NCBI GenBank assembly: GCA_023475025.1
Contig: JAMCWB010000038.1
Span: forward strand, 1-38,103
Direction: 5' to 3'
Source of the DNA: Gammaproteobacteria bacterium
Lineage (GTDB): Bacteria > Pseudomonadota > Gammaproteobacteria > Pseudomonadales > Pseudomonadaceae
DNA length: 38,103 nt
The translations under genes and the position numbers were made by a program. Of the stretch, positions 8,110 to 15,948 are shown one piece after another. Below the pieces are notes generated by a model. That model had not been told where the DNA came from. It ran no database searches and was given only the letters and a program-made list of their open reading frames with translations. Numbering within the stretch: position 1 is the first letter of the stretch; each line of letters begins with the position of its first letter.

Positions 8110-9221
8110 AGCCCGCTCTCCTCTAGCAAATCGAAAAACAATGGGCGCACAGCCTGATCAGTAAAGTCCCGCTGCAGCCGCTCGTGCATAGCCTGTCGCC
8201 GGTCTTGCAACTCATGCTCGGACCAAGCCGCAACCCGCTCCAGGCATTCCGCCAAAGCTTTAGCGTCACCCAATGGGAATAAAGGGCCGAGCCCATGAAC
8301 AATTTCACGAGCACCGCCACAATCGCTGCTGACCAGAGGCACGCCAGCGGCCATGGCTTCGAGCAATACCATGCCGAAGGGCTCGTGGTCAGAGCTCAGC
8401 GCAAACACATCAAAGGCCTTGAAATAACACCGCCCCTGACTGACCTGACCGAGAAACAGCACCTTGTCTTCAACACCAAGTTCAGAGACCAGCGCTTTTA
8501 ACTTACTTTCCAGCCGGCCGCTGCCCATAATCGCCAGCACGCTGTTTTCTGGCAGAGCGGGCAAAGCGGCTGCAAAGCCGCGAATCAGGGTTGCCTGGTC
8601 CTTATCCGGATGCAAACGGCCCACATTACCCACCACCCAGGCATCCTGGGACAACCCCAGGTGTGTGCGGGCTTGCGCTCGATCTACCTGATCCGCCTGA
8701 ACAACGGCAGGATCAATGCGGTTATACAATCGCTGCACCCGTGGCTGCGGCCAGTCAACCAGATCACGACGAATTTCATCACGGATAAAATCTGACACAC
8801 CCAACAAGAGCAGGCGTTTGCGAAAGCGGTTCACCACAAAGCGACGATTCCAGCGGCTATATACGCCCGAAGAGTGGTGAACCCCAACAACCGGCAGCCG
8901 TGTCGCCAGAAGGGTGATATAAATCGGCTTGAAGCGATGGGCAATACAAAAAGCATAATCGCGTTGGCTGGCCAACTGACGCAAATCACGCATCGCGCGC
9001 AACTTCAGCCCTTTGATATCCTTAGGCTCATAGCCGAGAAAAATCACTTCGTCTGATGCCGATCCCTGTTCTACCTCGGCACTTGGCTGACCGGAGAGAT
9101 ACACCGTGGCGACCCGGTAACCACTGTCCTTGAACAGCGCGGCATATTGCCGGGCACAGTCGGTAAAAGGACCGTAATAGGAGTGGCAAAACTGTAATAC
9201 CCACTGCTCGCGCTGATTCAA
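8076..9221 (-). CDS. wapH: GT4 LPS core glycosyltransferase, WapH-like
   Basis: A 381-residue GT-B glycosyltransferase. The N-terminal half opens WVLQFCHSYYGPFTDCARQY; the donor domain shows VVGNVGRLHPDKDQATLIRG, VLFLGQVSQGRCYFKAFDVF and SSDHEPFGMVLLEAMAAG, the last holding the E-x7-E donor motif. It directly follows the carbamoyltransferase gene (10 bp gap), the position held in P. aeruginosa by PA5004/wapH, and the symbol rests on this synteny plus general resemblance. It probably adds a hexose to the core oligosaccharide at the cytoplasmic face. Its 3' end overlaps the DUF6625 gene by 34 bp. Confidence 0.85.
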   Translation of the reverse strand: MNQREQWVLQFCHSYYGPFTDCARQYAALFKDSGYRVATVYLSGQPSAEVEQGSASDEVIFLGYEPKDIKGLKLRAMRDLRQLASQRDYAFCIAHRFKPIYITLLATRLPVVGVHHSSGVYSRWNRRFVVNRFRKRLLLLGVSDFIRDEIRRDLVDWPQPRVQRLYNRIDPAVVQADQVDRAQARTHLGLSQDAWVVGNVGRLHPDKDQATLIRGFAAALPALPENSVLAIMGSGRLESKLKALVSELGVEDKVLFLGQVSQGRCYFKAFDVFALSSDHEPFGMVLLEAMAAGVPLVSSDCGGAREIVHGLGPLFPLGDAKALAECLERVAAWSEHELQDRRQAMHERLQRDFTDQAVRPLFFDLLEESGLCQLTHPASSS

Positions 9222-9231
9222 GTAAAGCCCC

Positions 9232-10965
9232 TTAATCGTCCTTGCAAACCAGAATATCCTCCATCACCAGATACTCCAGATCCGAACCAAAGAACATGTT
9301 CAGTGCATCAGTCGGTGAGCACACCATGGGCTCACCCCGACGGTTCAGCGAAGTATTCAGTGCCACACCGTTACCCGTCAGCCGTTCCAGTTCTTTCATC
9401 AGGTCGTAGTAGCGCGGGTTGTATTCGCGTTTGAGCACCTGGGCGCGCGCTGTGCCATCTTCGTGCACCACTTCAGGTACGCGGTTCTTCCACTCGTCAT
9501 TCACTTCAAAGGTGAAGGTCATAAAGGGTGACGGGTGGTCCACGCTGAGCATCTGCGGCGCAACGCTATCAATCATGGACGGGCAGAATGGGCGCCAGCG
9601 CTCCCGGAACTTGATCTGTTCATTGATGCGGTCAGCAACGCCAGAAGCACTGGGGCAACCCAGAATAGAGCGCCCACCCAGTGCGCGCGGACCGAACTCC
9701 ATACGTCCTTGCAGCCAGGCAACCGGGTTACCTTCGGCCAGCACTTCCGCGATGTATTCCGGCACATTGTCCAGTTGTTTCCATTGCGGCTTGTTCGGGT
9801 GCCGGGCACAGGCGGCGATAACGTCTTCATTGCTATAACTCGGCCCAAGATAGACGTGTTCCATTTTTTCAACGGGCACACCATTTTTCACCGAGACATA
9901 AGCTGCCGCACCTACCGAGGTACCCGCATCACCTGACGCAGGTTGAACAAACAACTCTTTCACATCAGGACGGGCAATAATGCGCTGGTTAAGCTTGACG
10001 TTCAGCGCGCAGCCACCAGCAAAGGCCAGTTTGCCGGTTTCACGCAGGATATCGCCGAGGTAATACTCGATCATCTCCAGCGCCAGCTTCTCGAACAATG
10101 CCTGCATGCTGGCGGCATAATGAATATATGGGTCATCGGCAATGTCCCCCTGACGCTTGGGCCCAAGCCACTCGATCAGTTTGGGCGAGAAATAATAGCC
10201 CTTGCCCTTTTCCTTGTAGCGGCGGAAACCGATCACGTTGGCATAATCGGTATTGATGATCAGTTCACCGTTCTCAAATTTGGCCAGACGGGAAAAGTCA
10301 TATTTGGCGGCATCACCATAGGGTGCCATACCCATGACCTTGAACTCGCCATCGAGCATCTCAAAACCCAGGTATTCGGTCAGGGCACCGTAAAGGCCGC
10401 CCAATGAATCCGGGTCATAGAATTCCTTGATCTTGTGGATATTGCCGTTCTCGCCATAACCAAAGAAGGTCGTGGCGTACTCGCCCTTGCCGTCAATACC
10501 CAGAATCGCGGTTTTTTCATGAAAGCCCGAGCAGTGATAGGCGCTGGAAGCATGTGCCAGATGATGCTCCACCGGCTCGAGCTTGACCTTTTTCAGATCA
10601 AAGCCGAGCTGTAGCAGGCACCATTCAATACGTTTCTTGTAGCGCTTGAAACGGCGATTGCCCATCAGGATGGCATCCAGAGCCCGGTCAGGGGCATACC
10701 AGTAACGTTTGGCATATTTCCAGCGGGCCGGGCCAAAGATGCTGATTGGTGCAAAGGGAATGGTAACGATATCGACGTCAGCCGGGGTGATACCGGCCTG
10801 CTCCAGACAGAACTTGGCGGACTCGTAGGGCATGCGGTTCTTGGCGTGCTTGTCACGCACGAAACGCTCTTCTTCCACCGCCGCAATAAGTTTGCCGTCA
10901 ATATACAGAGCGGCAGATGGGTCATGGTTGAGTGCGCCGGAAAGTCCAAGAATAGTCAGTGCCAC
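9232..10965 (-). CDS. LPS core carbamoyltransferase (NodU/CmcH/TobZ family)
   Basis: A 577-residue O-carbamoyltransferase, expected to transfer a carbamoyl group from carbamoyl phosphate, by way of carbamoyl-AMP, to an LPS core sugar; in P. aeruginosa the inner-core heptose II carries such a group, and PA5005 is the corresponding gene. Visible features are the N-terminal ILGLSGALNHDPSAAL, the metal-binding histidines in EHHLAHASSAYH (H134/H135/H138), the LGIDGKGEYAT nucleotide loop, and a C-terminal YrdC-like part with FGPRALGGRSILGCP and GVALNTSLNRRGEPMVCSP. The sequence is close to the Pseudomonas protein as I recall it. It lies between the kinase genes and the glycosyltransferases. About 83 bp separate it from the upstream kinase gene, the largest internal gap in this stretch, so an internal promoter is possible but none is convincing. 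Confidence 0.93.
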   Translation of the reverse strand: MALTILGLSGALNHDPSAALYIDGKLIAAVEEERFVRDKHAKNRMPYESAKFCLEQAGITPADVDIVTIPFAPISIFGPARWKYAKRYWYAPDRALDAILMGNRRFKRYKKRIEWCLLQLGFDLKKVKLEPVEHHLAHASSAYHCSGFHEKTAILGIDGKGEYATTFFGYGENGNIHKIKEFYDPDSLGGLYGALTEYLGFEMLDGEFKVMGMAPYGDAAKYDFSRLAKFENGELIINTDYANVIGFRRYKEKGKGYYFSPKLIEWLGPKRQGDIADDPYIHYAASMQALFEKLALEMIEYYLGDILRETGKLAFAGGCALNVKLNQRIIARPDVKELFVQPASGDAGTSVGAAAYVSVKNGVPVEKMEHVYLGPSYSNEDVIAACARHPNKPQWKQLDNVPEYIAEVLAEGNPVAWLQGRMEFGPRALGGRSILGCPSASGVADRINEQIKFRERWRPFCPSMIDSVAPQMLSVDHPSPFMTFTFEVNDEWKNRVPEVVHEDGTARAQVLKREYNPRYYDLMKELERLTGNGVALNTSLNRRGEPMVCSPTDALNMFFGSDLEYLVMEDILVCKDD

Positions 10966-11048
10966 AGGGTTGCCTCGTCAGAACAGCAAAGATGAATGCT
11001 TGATTTTACACGCATAGTGAAATGAATGCCCATGTTCAGCATGACACG

Positions 11049-12479
11049 TTAGCTGGGCAAATACGCATCAAGCCAAAGACGCAAAGCGCTGGCTTCCGGC
11101 CAGTTCCGCAACAACCGCCGTCGATCTTCCGCCCAGGCTTGCTGCCAACTTGCAGTATTGTTGTGCACTCGCATACCGTCCAGGTCAATCAACCATATTC
11201 GCTGCCCATCCCACAACAGATTGGTCGCCTTGCAGTCGCCATGGGTCATTCGGGCCTTTGCCAGTTGCTGAAACACCGCGAGTATAGCTGACCCTTCCTT
11301 GGCATCAGGCTCACGCTCACCCGACTCACCCATGTGAGATAACAAGTCAACACCCTCACAATACTCGGTCACCAGCCACGCCCGCCGTCTGAGCGGCCCA
11401 AAGCGGCTTTCAATCATTGCCAGCGGCTCGGGGGTATCAATACCGAGAAAGCGCAGATGATGCCCGGCCAACCAGGAGTGCCAGGCGCGGCTGGGGCGCC
11501 AGAAGCGGCGCAGCCAGTGGCTAAAGCTCTTGATGTTGTAGCGCTTGATCACCAACTCACGCCCATCGATGGTTGCGCGGGTCACTGTGCTGCTACCGCC
11601 GTTTTTCAGGGCGGGGGGCTGGTCGCGGAACGGACCGTCAATATCTGCCAACAGGCTGGACAGCGCCTTGCTGTCCTGGCGCTGTACGGACTGAAAGCGC
11701 CACCAGTTGCGCCGCACACTGAACAGGGTGCAGTCGCGCACGGCTTTGCCCAGATAGTCCTTGAGCCGCCAGGCACGGCCGTTATCAATGCTCTTCTGGA
11801 TCAGCTCGGGGTTCAGGGCGCGCTCGCTATTGACGGCCAGATAGTCAATCAGCAGCAACTCCACCTGCTCATCCCAGGCAGGCAACAACTGGGCAAAGAA
11901 CAAACCCAGGTTATGCGCAGCCTCGGCAGCCGTAATGGGCTCGCCGGGCATATGCTGCTCGATGGCATCACCATCAATCACGTAGAGCCGCTCTTGCCAG
12001 TGCAGAAAGTTGCCCAGGTGCAGGTCACTTTGGGTCAGGCCCTGCTGGTGCAAGCGCCCAAGACACGCCAGTACCTGCTGCACGATATGACGGGCAGCGG
12101 GATTGTTCGGGCTGCTGTCTGGCAGGGCTTGCCATTGTTGCTGCAGGGTCTCAGCACCGTCAAGGTAACGGGTGACCAGGTAAAAGCCACCGCCCGGCAA
12201 GGCGCCGCTGGCAAGCAATTCAGGGGTAGGCACCCCTTGTGCCAACAACGCCTCAACCCCGCTGCGCTCACGCTGCCAATGCCGGCGTGCTGCGCTGGCG
12301 ATAAACAGCTTGACCAGTACCGGCTGGCCCTGCCATTCACCGTGCCCCACCAGCCGCTTGCCGGGCAGGATGCGCAGCCACGCGTTGATCTGCAGCTTGC
12401 TACCCGCTTCAACTTCCAGAACCAAGGGAACCGGAGGCTTGCGGCCATACTGTTGCAAAGTGGCTAGTGATCCTGACAT
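11049..12479 (-). CDS. Tandem two-domain LPS-kinase-like protein (PA5006-like)
   Basis: A 476-residue protein built of two kinase-fold halves. The first has lysine K57 (VLVKLF), catalytic loop LTQSDLHLGNFL with D152 and N157, and metal Asp D169 in YVIDGDAI. The second has K312 (LVIKRY), catalytic loop MTHGDCKATNLL with D415 and N420, and D432 in WLIDLDGMR. Both halves therefore keep the residues needed for phosphotransfer. Length and position match P. aeruginosa PA5006, described as an LPS/InaA-type kinase; the substrate is presumably a core sugar. Its ATG at 12479 overlaps the stop of the preceding gene in a TGATG arrangement, indicating coupled translation. No membrane segment is seen. Confidence 0.9.
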   Translation of the reverse strand: MSGSLATLQQYGRKPPVPLVLEVEAGSKLQINAWLRILPGKRLVGHGEWQGQPVLVKLFIASAARRHWQRERSGVEALLAQGVPTPELLASGALPGGGFYLVTRYLDGAETLQQQWQALPDSSPNNPAARHIVQQVLACLGRLHQQGLTQSDLHLGNFLHWQERLYVIDGDAIEQHMPGEPITAAEAAHNLGLFFAQLLPAWDEQVELLLIDYLAVNSERALNPELIQKSIDNGRAWRLKDYLGKAVRDCTLFSVRRNWWRFQSVQRQDSKALSSLLADIDGPFRDQPPALKNGGSSTVTRATIDGRELVIKRYNIKSFSHWLRRFWRPSRAWHSWLAGHHLRFLGIDTPEPLAMIESRFGPLRRRAWLVTEYCEGVDLLSHMGESGEREPDAKEGSAILAVFQQLAKARMTHGDCKATNLLWDGQRIWLIDLDGMRVHNNTASWQQAWAEDRRRLLRNWPEASALRLWLDAYLPS

Positions 12480-13249
12480 CAGGCGGCCTGCTTGCGTTGT
12501 TGGCGTTGGTTCAAGGCTACTATCAGGGCACGGGCTTCGTCATCCAGGCGTTGTTTACCCTGGCAGGCCAGAAGAAAGCGCAAGCGGATAGCGCGACTGA
12601 GCGCCGGGCTACGGCGATTGAGAGTGTCCAGATCGCGGACACGGTCGCGCTGACCCAGGGCGCGACGGGTTTTTTCCAGGTCGATCAGGCGTGCACCGGC
12701 ACCGTCTTGCGCCAGACGCGCAAAGATATGCTTGGGGTAGAGACAGTTATGGATGCGCCCCGTATTATGCAGGGCATGAACCAAAGCACCACAGGCCAGC
12801 GTTACATCCCGCTTGTCGGCCCAACTCAAGTCCGACCAACGGGCAAACCACTCATCCAGCGGCTGGTAATCATCCAGCGCGCGCGTCAGCAAAATGGCCT
12901 TCCGGCCTTCGGCTGTTCGACGCTGGGCAAAGAAGGCCGCCTCCAAAGCTGGAATGCCGTGCCGCGCATACTGCTGAATGGCACGAAACTCACGAGCGAA
13001 GGTAGGTTCGCCGCCCGGGTGCCGCAGGCTACGACTGAGATGGTTCTGCTGTCGTTTCAGGTAGAAGCTCTGCACCTGGCCATCGGTATCGGCCAGTTCC
13101 AGGCGATACACACTGCTCCAGCCGCCACGCCCGATATTGGGGTCATCCACCGCATCCAGCTGCAAGCCCCACAGCGCATCAAAGCTGTCCAGCCCATGCT
13201 GCTCAAGCAAGGCGCGGGCATTGACGGCAATAAAAGGCTCAGAGTTCAT
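12479..13249 (-). CDS. InaA-type LPS-kinase-fold protein (PA5007-like), unusual catalytic loop
   Basis: A 256-residue member of the InaA/WaaP kinase superfamily, the second gene after waaP as in P. aeruginosa (PA5007). A glycine-rich start IGRGGWSSVYRLEL (about 39-52) and lysine K65 (FYLKRQ) mark the nucleotide-binding lobe. The catalytic loop reads RIHNCLYPKHIF; aligned by its outer histidines with the WaaP loop HRDCYLVH, the Asp position is Cys169. The later metal Asp D190 (LIDLEKTR) is retained. It may be an inactive or accessory kinase in core phosphorylation, or the loop may be normal for InaA proteins. Its start overlaps the preceding gene by 4 bp and its stop overlaps the next start by 1 bp. 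Confidence 0.88.
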   Translation of the reverse strand: MNSEPFIAVNARALLEQHGLDSFDALWGLQLDAVDDPNIGRGGWSSVYRLELADTDGQVQSFYLKRQQNHLSRSLRHPGGEPTFAREFRAIQQYARHGIPALEAAFFAQRRTAEGRKAILLTRALDDYQPLDEWFARWSDLSWADKRDVTLACGALVHALHNTGRIHNCLYPKHIFARLAQDGAGARLIDLEKTRRALGQRDRVRDLDTLNRRSPALSRAIRLRFLLACQGKQRLDDEARALIVALNQRQQRKQAA

Positions 13250-13986
13250 TCGCGCCCCTCGAAAAACCGCAATATGCGGCGAATCATCCGTTTATCTGCC
13301 CCATCCAGCCGTGATTGATGGCGATAAGTCAGGAAAAATCGTAACCGCTGTGTCCGGCTCAGCTGGTGCTTGGCAATCTTGTCCAGGCAAGCCAGGTCCT
13401 TGATGATGCGGTAGCCCAGAAACGGCTGCGGCCAGAAGCTGCCGGTCGGGCAGTCGATGAAAAATACCCGCGCCTCAGGAGTTACCAGAATATTGCGCCA
13501 CTTGAGGTCATTATGCGCAAAGCCCTGATCGTGCATCATGCGGGTTGCATGGGCGACCTGGTAACTGACCCTGGCGACCCAGGCCCGGTCTTGCAGGCAG
13601 GGGTCCTGATTGTTCGCCAACCAGGCCATATCACGGGTGTCGGCCAGCTCTTCGGTGATCAAGGCGCCGCGCACAAAGGCGCCCTGCTTGCGCTCCTGAC
13701 CAAAACCAACCACTACCGCGGCCGGAATACCCCAGGCGGTGAAATACAGCAGGTTTTCCCACTCGGCCTGCACCCGCGGGCGGCCCAGATAGCGACGCAA
13801 ATGTTTGCCCGCGCCGGTGTAGCGTTTGACGTAATAAGTACGCCCACCAACCGCCACCTTGTGTACCGTACTCAGCGGATCGCGGGTGATGAACTCGCCC
13901 TCCAGGGCAAACACTGTGTCCAGACTGGCAAAGGCCTTGCCGCTTTCGCCAGTGGCGTATTCGGGGTTCAGGGTCCAACCAGTCAT
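13246..13986 (-). CDS. LPS kinase InaA-family protein (PA5008-like)
   Basis: A 246-residue kinase-fold protein directly after waaP, as PA5008 is in P. aeruginosa. It shows nucleotide-lobe lysine K54 (TYYVKRYTG), the segment ALITEELADTRDM, a complete kinase catalytic loop FAHNDLKWRNILV with D160 and N165, and a metal-binding Asp D178 in FFIDCPTG. It is thus expected to be an active kinase, likely phosphorylating an LPS core heptose or a neighbouring sugar. It overlaps waaP by 4 bp and the next gene by 4 bp, so the kinase genes are translated as a coupled set. The exact phosphorylation site is not deducible. Confidence 0.9.
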   Translation of the reverse strand: MTGWTLNPEYATGESGKAFASLDTVFALEGEFITRDPLSTVHKVAVGGRTYYVKRYTGAGKHLRRYLGRPRVQAEWENLLYFTAWGIPAAVVVGFGQERKQGAFVRGALITEELADTRDMAWLANNQDPCLQDRAWVARVSYQVAHATRMMHDQGFAHNDLKWRNILVTPEARVFFIDCPTGSFWPQPFLGYRIIKDLACLDKIAKHQLSRTQRLRFFLTYRHQSRLDGADKRMIRRILRFFEGRE

Positions 13987-14795
13987 GCGCCGGCTCCAGG
14001 GGCAAAGCGGCGGAACCAGCGGTCGAGCAATTTGGCGGCGCGACGCTCCATCCAGGCCAGCAGGCGCGCTTCATCACGCAGGGTCTGGCGCAGCGGCTGG
14101 TCAAAATAGACCCGTAAAAAACGCAGCTTGTCGCGCCGGGTCAGGCCGATCTGCAGGGCGGAAAAGTACAACGCAGCCAGATCCTTGTTGCGCCAGCGGG
14201 TCGGCACCTGGTCGCGAATCTGCGCCCGGTGCAGGTCAATAATTGACAGCCGAAAGGCTTCGGGGCGCGGAGCCGGCTCGGTATGCAGCAGAAAATGCAC
14301 CAGATAGCAGTCACGGTGATTGACGCCGGCACGGTGCATGCGGCCCACCATCTCGGCAACCCGTTCAATCAGCGCATGCTTCAAGGCAACCGGCGGTGGC
14401 TGTTGCGGCCAGTCACGGCAAAAATCTTCCAGGCTGACCGTCGGCGCCAACTCTTCGGTGATGATAAAGGAATGACGGGTGGCCGGGTTGCTACCGCGCT
14501 GCCCGTAGGCCACCGGGCGCATGGTGGCGACCCCGGCCTGCTCCAGCGCAGCAATGGCCTGCCATTCCTGCCTGGCGCCGAGCACAGGTTTTTTCAGCAG
14601 ACTGAGGTTCTTGATGATCTCGCCCCAGCCGATGCCACGGTGAATCTTGACGAAATAGCCCTGCCCTTCCACCTCGGTACGCAAGGTACGTCGGCCTTCA
14701 AGGGCACGAAACACCTCACCGTCCAGCTGCTCGACAGCAACAAAGGGGTCCTTATCGGCCCACAGCCGGTTGAACGGCGCCTTGAGGATCAGCAT
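13983..14795 (-). CDS. waaP: Lipopolysaccharide core heptose(I) kinase WaaP
   Basis: Cytoplasmic kinase that phosphorylates heptose I of the inner core, essential for outer-membrane integrity in P. aeruginosa. With the ATG at 14795 the protein is 270 residues, close to the usual 268. It has K50 in GYFVKIHRGIGWGE, the insert RQEWQAIAALEQAGVATM, the tell-tale catalytic loop GVNHRDCYLVHFLL with D162, and the IIDLHRAQ motif. The frame extends to 14828, but that start would overlap waaG by 14 bp, lacks family support, and the ATG at 14795 has GGGGAG about nine bases upstream. The gene follows waaG by 19 bp and overlaps the PA5008-like gene by 4 bp. Confidence 0.96.
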   Translation of the reverse strand: MLILKAPFNRLWADKDPFVAVEQLDGEVFRALEGRRTLRTEVEGQGYFVKIHRGIGWGEIIKNLSLLKKPVLGARQEWQAIAALEQAGVATMRPVAYGQRGSNPATRHSFIITEELAPTVSLEDFCRDWPQQPPPVALKHALIERVAEMVGRMHRAGVNHRDCYLVHFLLHTEPAPRPEAFRLSIIDLHRAQIRDQVPTRWRNKDLAALYFSALQIGLTRRDKLRFLRVYFDQPLRQTLRDEARLLAWMERRAAKLLDRWFRRFAPGAGA

Positions 14796-14814
14796 AGCTG
14801 CAGACTCCCCGGCA

Positions 14815-15948
14815 TCACTTGACCTCACCCAGAATCACATCGGCGGCCTTTTCGGGCATGCTGTAGAGGTCGTGGCTGTCGGCAAAGGCCAGGGCATTCT
14901 GCTGCCAACGCTGACGTTGCTCATCATCACCCAGCATCTGCGCCAGCTGCGCATTGAACGCCATCTGGCTGAAAGGCTCGGGGGCGACCAGGCCGCACTC
15001 GGCATCCAGGACATAATGGGCGTAGCCACAGACTTCCGTCACCAACAGGGGCAAGCCAGCAACCAGGGCCTCAAGCAGTACGGTGCCGGTATTTTCCTGC
15101 CGTGCCGGGTGCAACAGCACATCACTGGCGAGCAGAAAATCCGGTACGTCCTTACGCCCGCCTGGCATGAACACCTGCCCTGCTACGCCATGTTCGCGCG
15201 CCAGAGCCTGCATGCTACCGGGGTCATCAGCGCCCAGGGCGACCAAGCGGGTGCGCTGGCGTAAGGCTTCTGGCAATGCGGCCAGCGCCTGAATGCTGCG
15301 ATCCAGGCCTTTACGATGAAAATCCGAACCGATCTGCACCAGCAGCAGGCCATCCGCCGGCACGTCAAATTCGGCGCCCAGGCGTTGACGGGCTATCTGG
15401 CGGAGTTCCGCGGCATTGGCCGGCGCACGACGATCCGGCGAAATACCCGGTGGCAGCAAATGAAAGCGCGCATCCGGGGTACCGTAGTGCTGTTTGAACA
15501 GCGCCATCTGGGTCGCCGAAATCATCATCAAGGCGGTGTGCCCGGCAGGGTCAAACACGGCCCTTTCGTAAGCGGAAAAGTGGCGGTAACGCGGACTGTA
15601 ACGGTACATCGGCTTGCGCAGTGTGCGCGCTTTTTCTTCGTAACAGGGGTCGGCAGCGTAGTAACTATCCAACCCCGGCATCTTGTTGAAACCCACTACG
15701 CGGTCAACCGGCCGGCGCTGCATGTCGGCCTGCACCCAACGGGTGAATTTGGCGTAACGCCGATGGTTGAGCCAGGCCTTGACCGGCACCATGACCAGCT
15801 CAAAACCGTCCGGCACCTCGCCCTCCCAGCTCAGGGTATACACCCGGATCTGATGCCCGCGCGCCTGACAGACCTGGGCAATACGCACAAAATCACGTTG
15901 CAGCCCGCCAAAGGGAAAGTACTTGTAGAGCAAAAAAGCCAGTTGCAT
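14815..15948 (-). CDS. waaG: UDP-glucose:(heptosyl)LPS alpha-1,3-glucosyltransferase WaaG
   Basis: GT4 enzyme adding the first outer-core hexose onto heptose II at the inner membrane's cytoplasmic face. The 377-residue protein begins MQLAFLLYKYFPFGGLQRD, the classic WaaG opening with the glycine-rich acceptor loop, followed by VVGFNKMPGLDSYYAADPCY. The donor half shows LLVQIGSDFHRKGLDRSIQA, VFMPGGRKDVPDFLLASDVL and HPARQENTGTVLLEALVAG. The start codon overlaps the waaC stop by one base, so translation is coupled. In P. aeruginosa the equivalent sugar is galactosamine in place of glucose, so the donor in this organism is uncertain. Confidence 0.95.
   Translation of the reverse strand: MQLAFLLYKYFPFGGLQRDFVRIAQVCQARGHQIRVYTLSWEGEVPDGFELVMVPVKAWLNHRRYAKFTRWVQADMQRRPVDRVVGFNKMPGLDSYYAADPCYEEKARTLRKPMYRYSPRYRHFSAYERAVFDPAGHTALMMISATQMALFKQHYGTPDARFHLLPPGISPDRRAPANAAELRQIARQRLGAEFDVPADGLLLVQIGSDFHRKGLDRSIQALAALPEALRQRTRLVALGADDPGSMQALAREHGVAGQVFMPGGRKDVPDFLLASDVLLHPARQENTGTVLLEALVAGLPLLVTEVCGYAHYVLDAECGLVAPEPFSQMAFNAQLAQMLGDDEQRQRWQQNALAFADSHDLYSMPEKAADVILGEVK

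Noticed and set aside
10966..11048. Possible internal promoter upstream of the carbamoyltransferase (TAAAAT on the minus strand)
   Set aside because: A TAAAAT hexamer is present but the best -35 partner (TGGGCA at 18-base spacing) is poor, so the evidence is too weak.
11457..13318. Long plus-strand open frames (336 and 283 codons) opposite the kinase genes
   Set aside because: They mirror the real minus-strand kinase genes, whose active-site motifs are clear; the plus-strand products are low-information.
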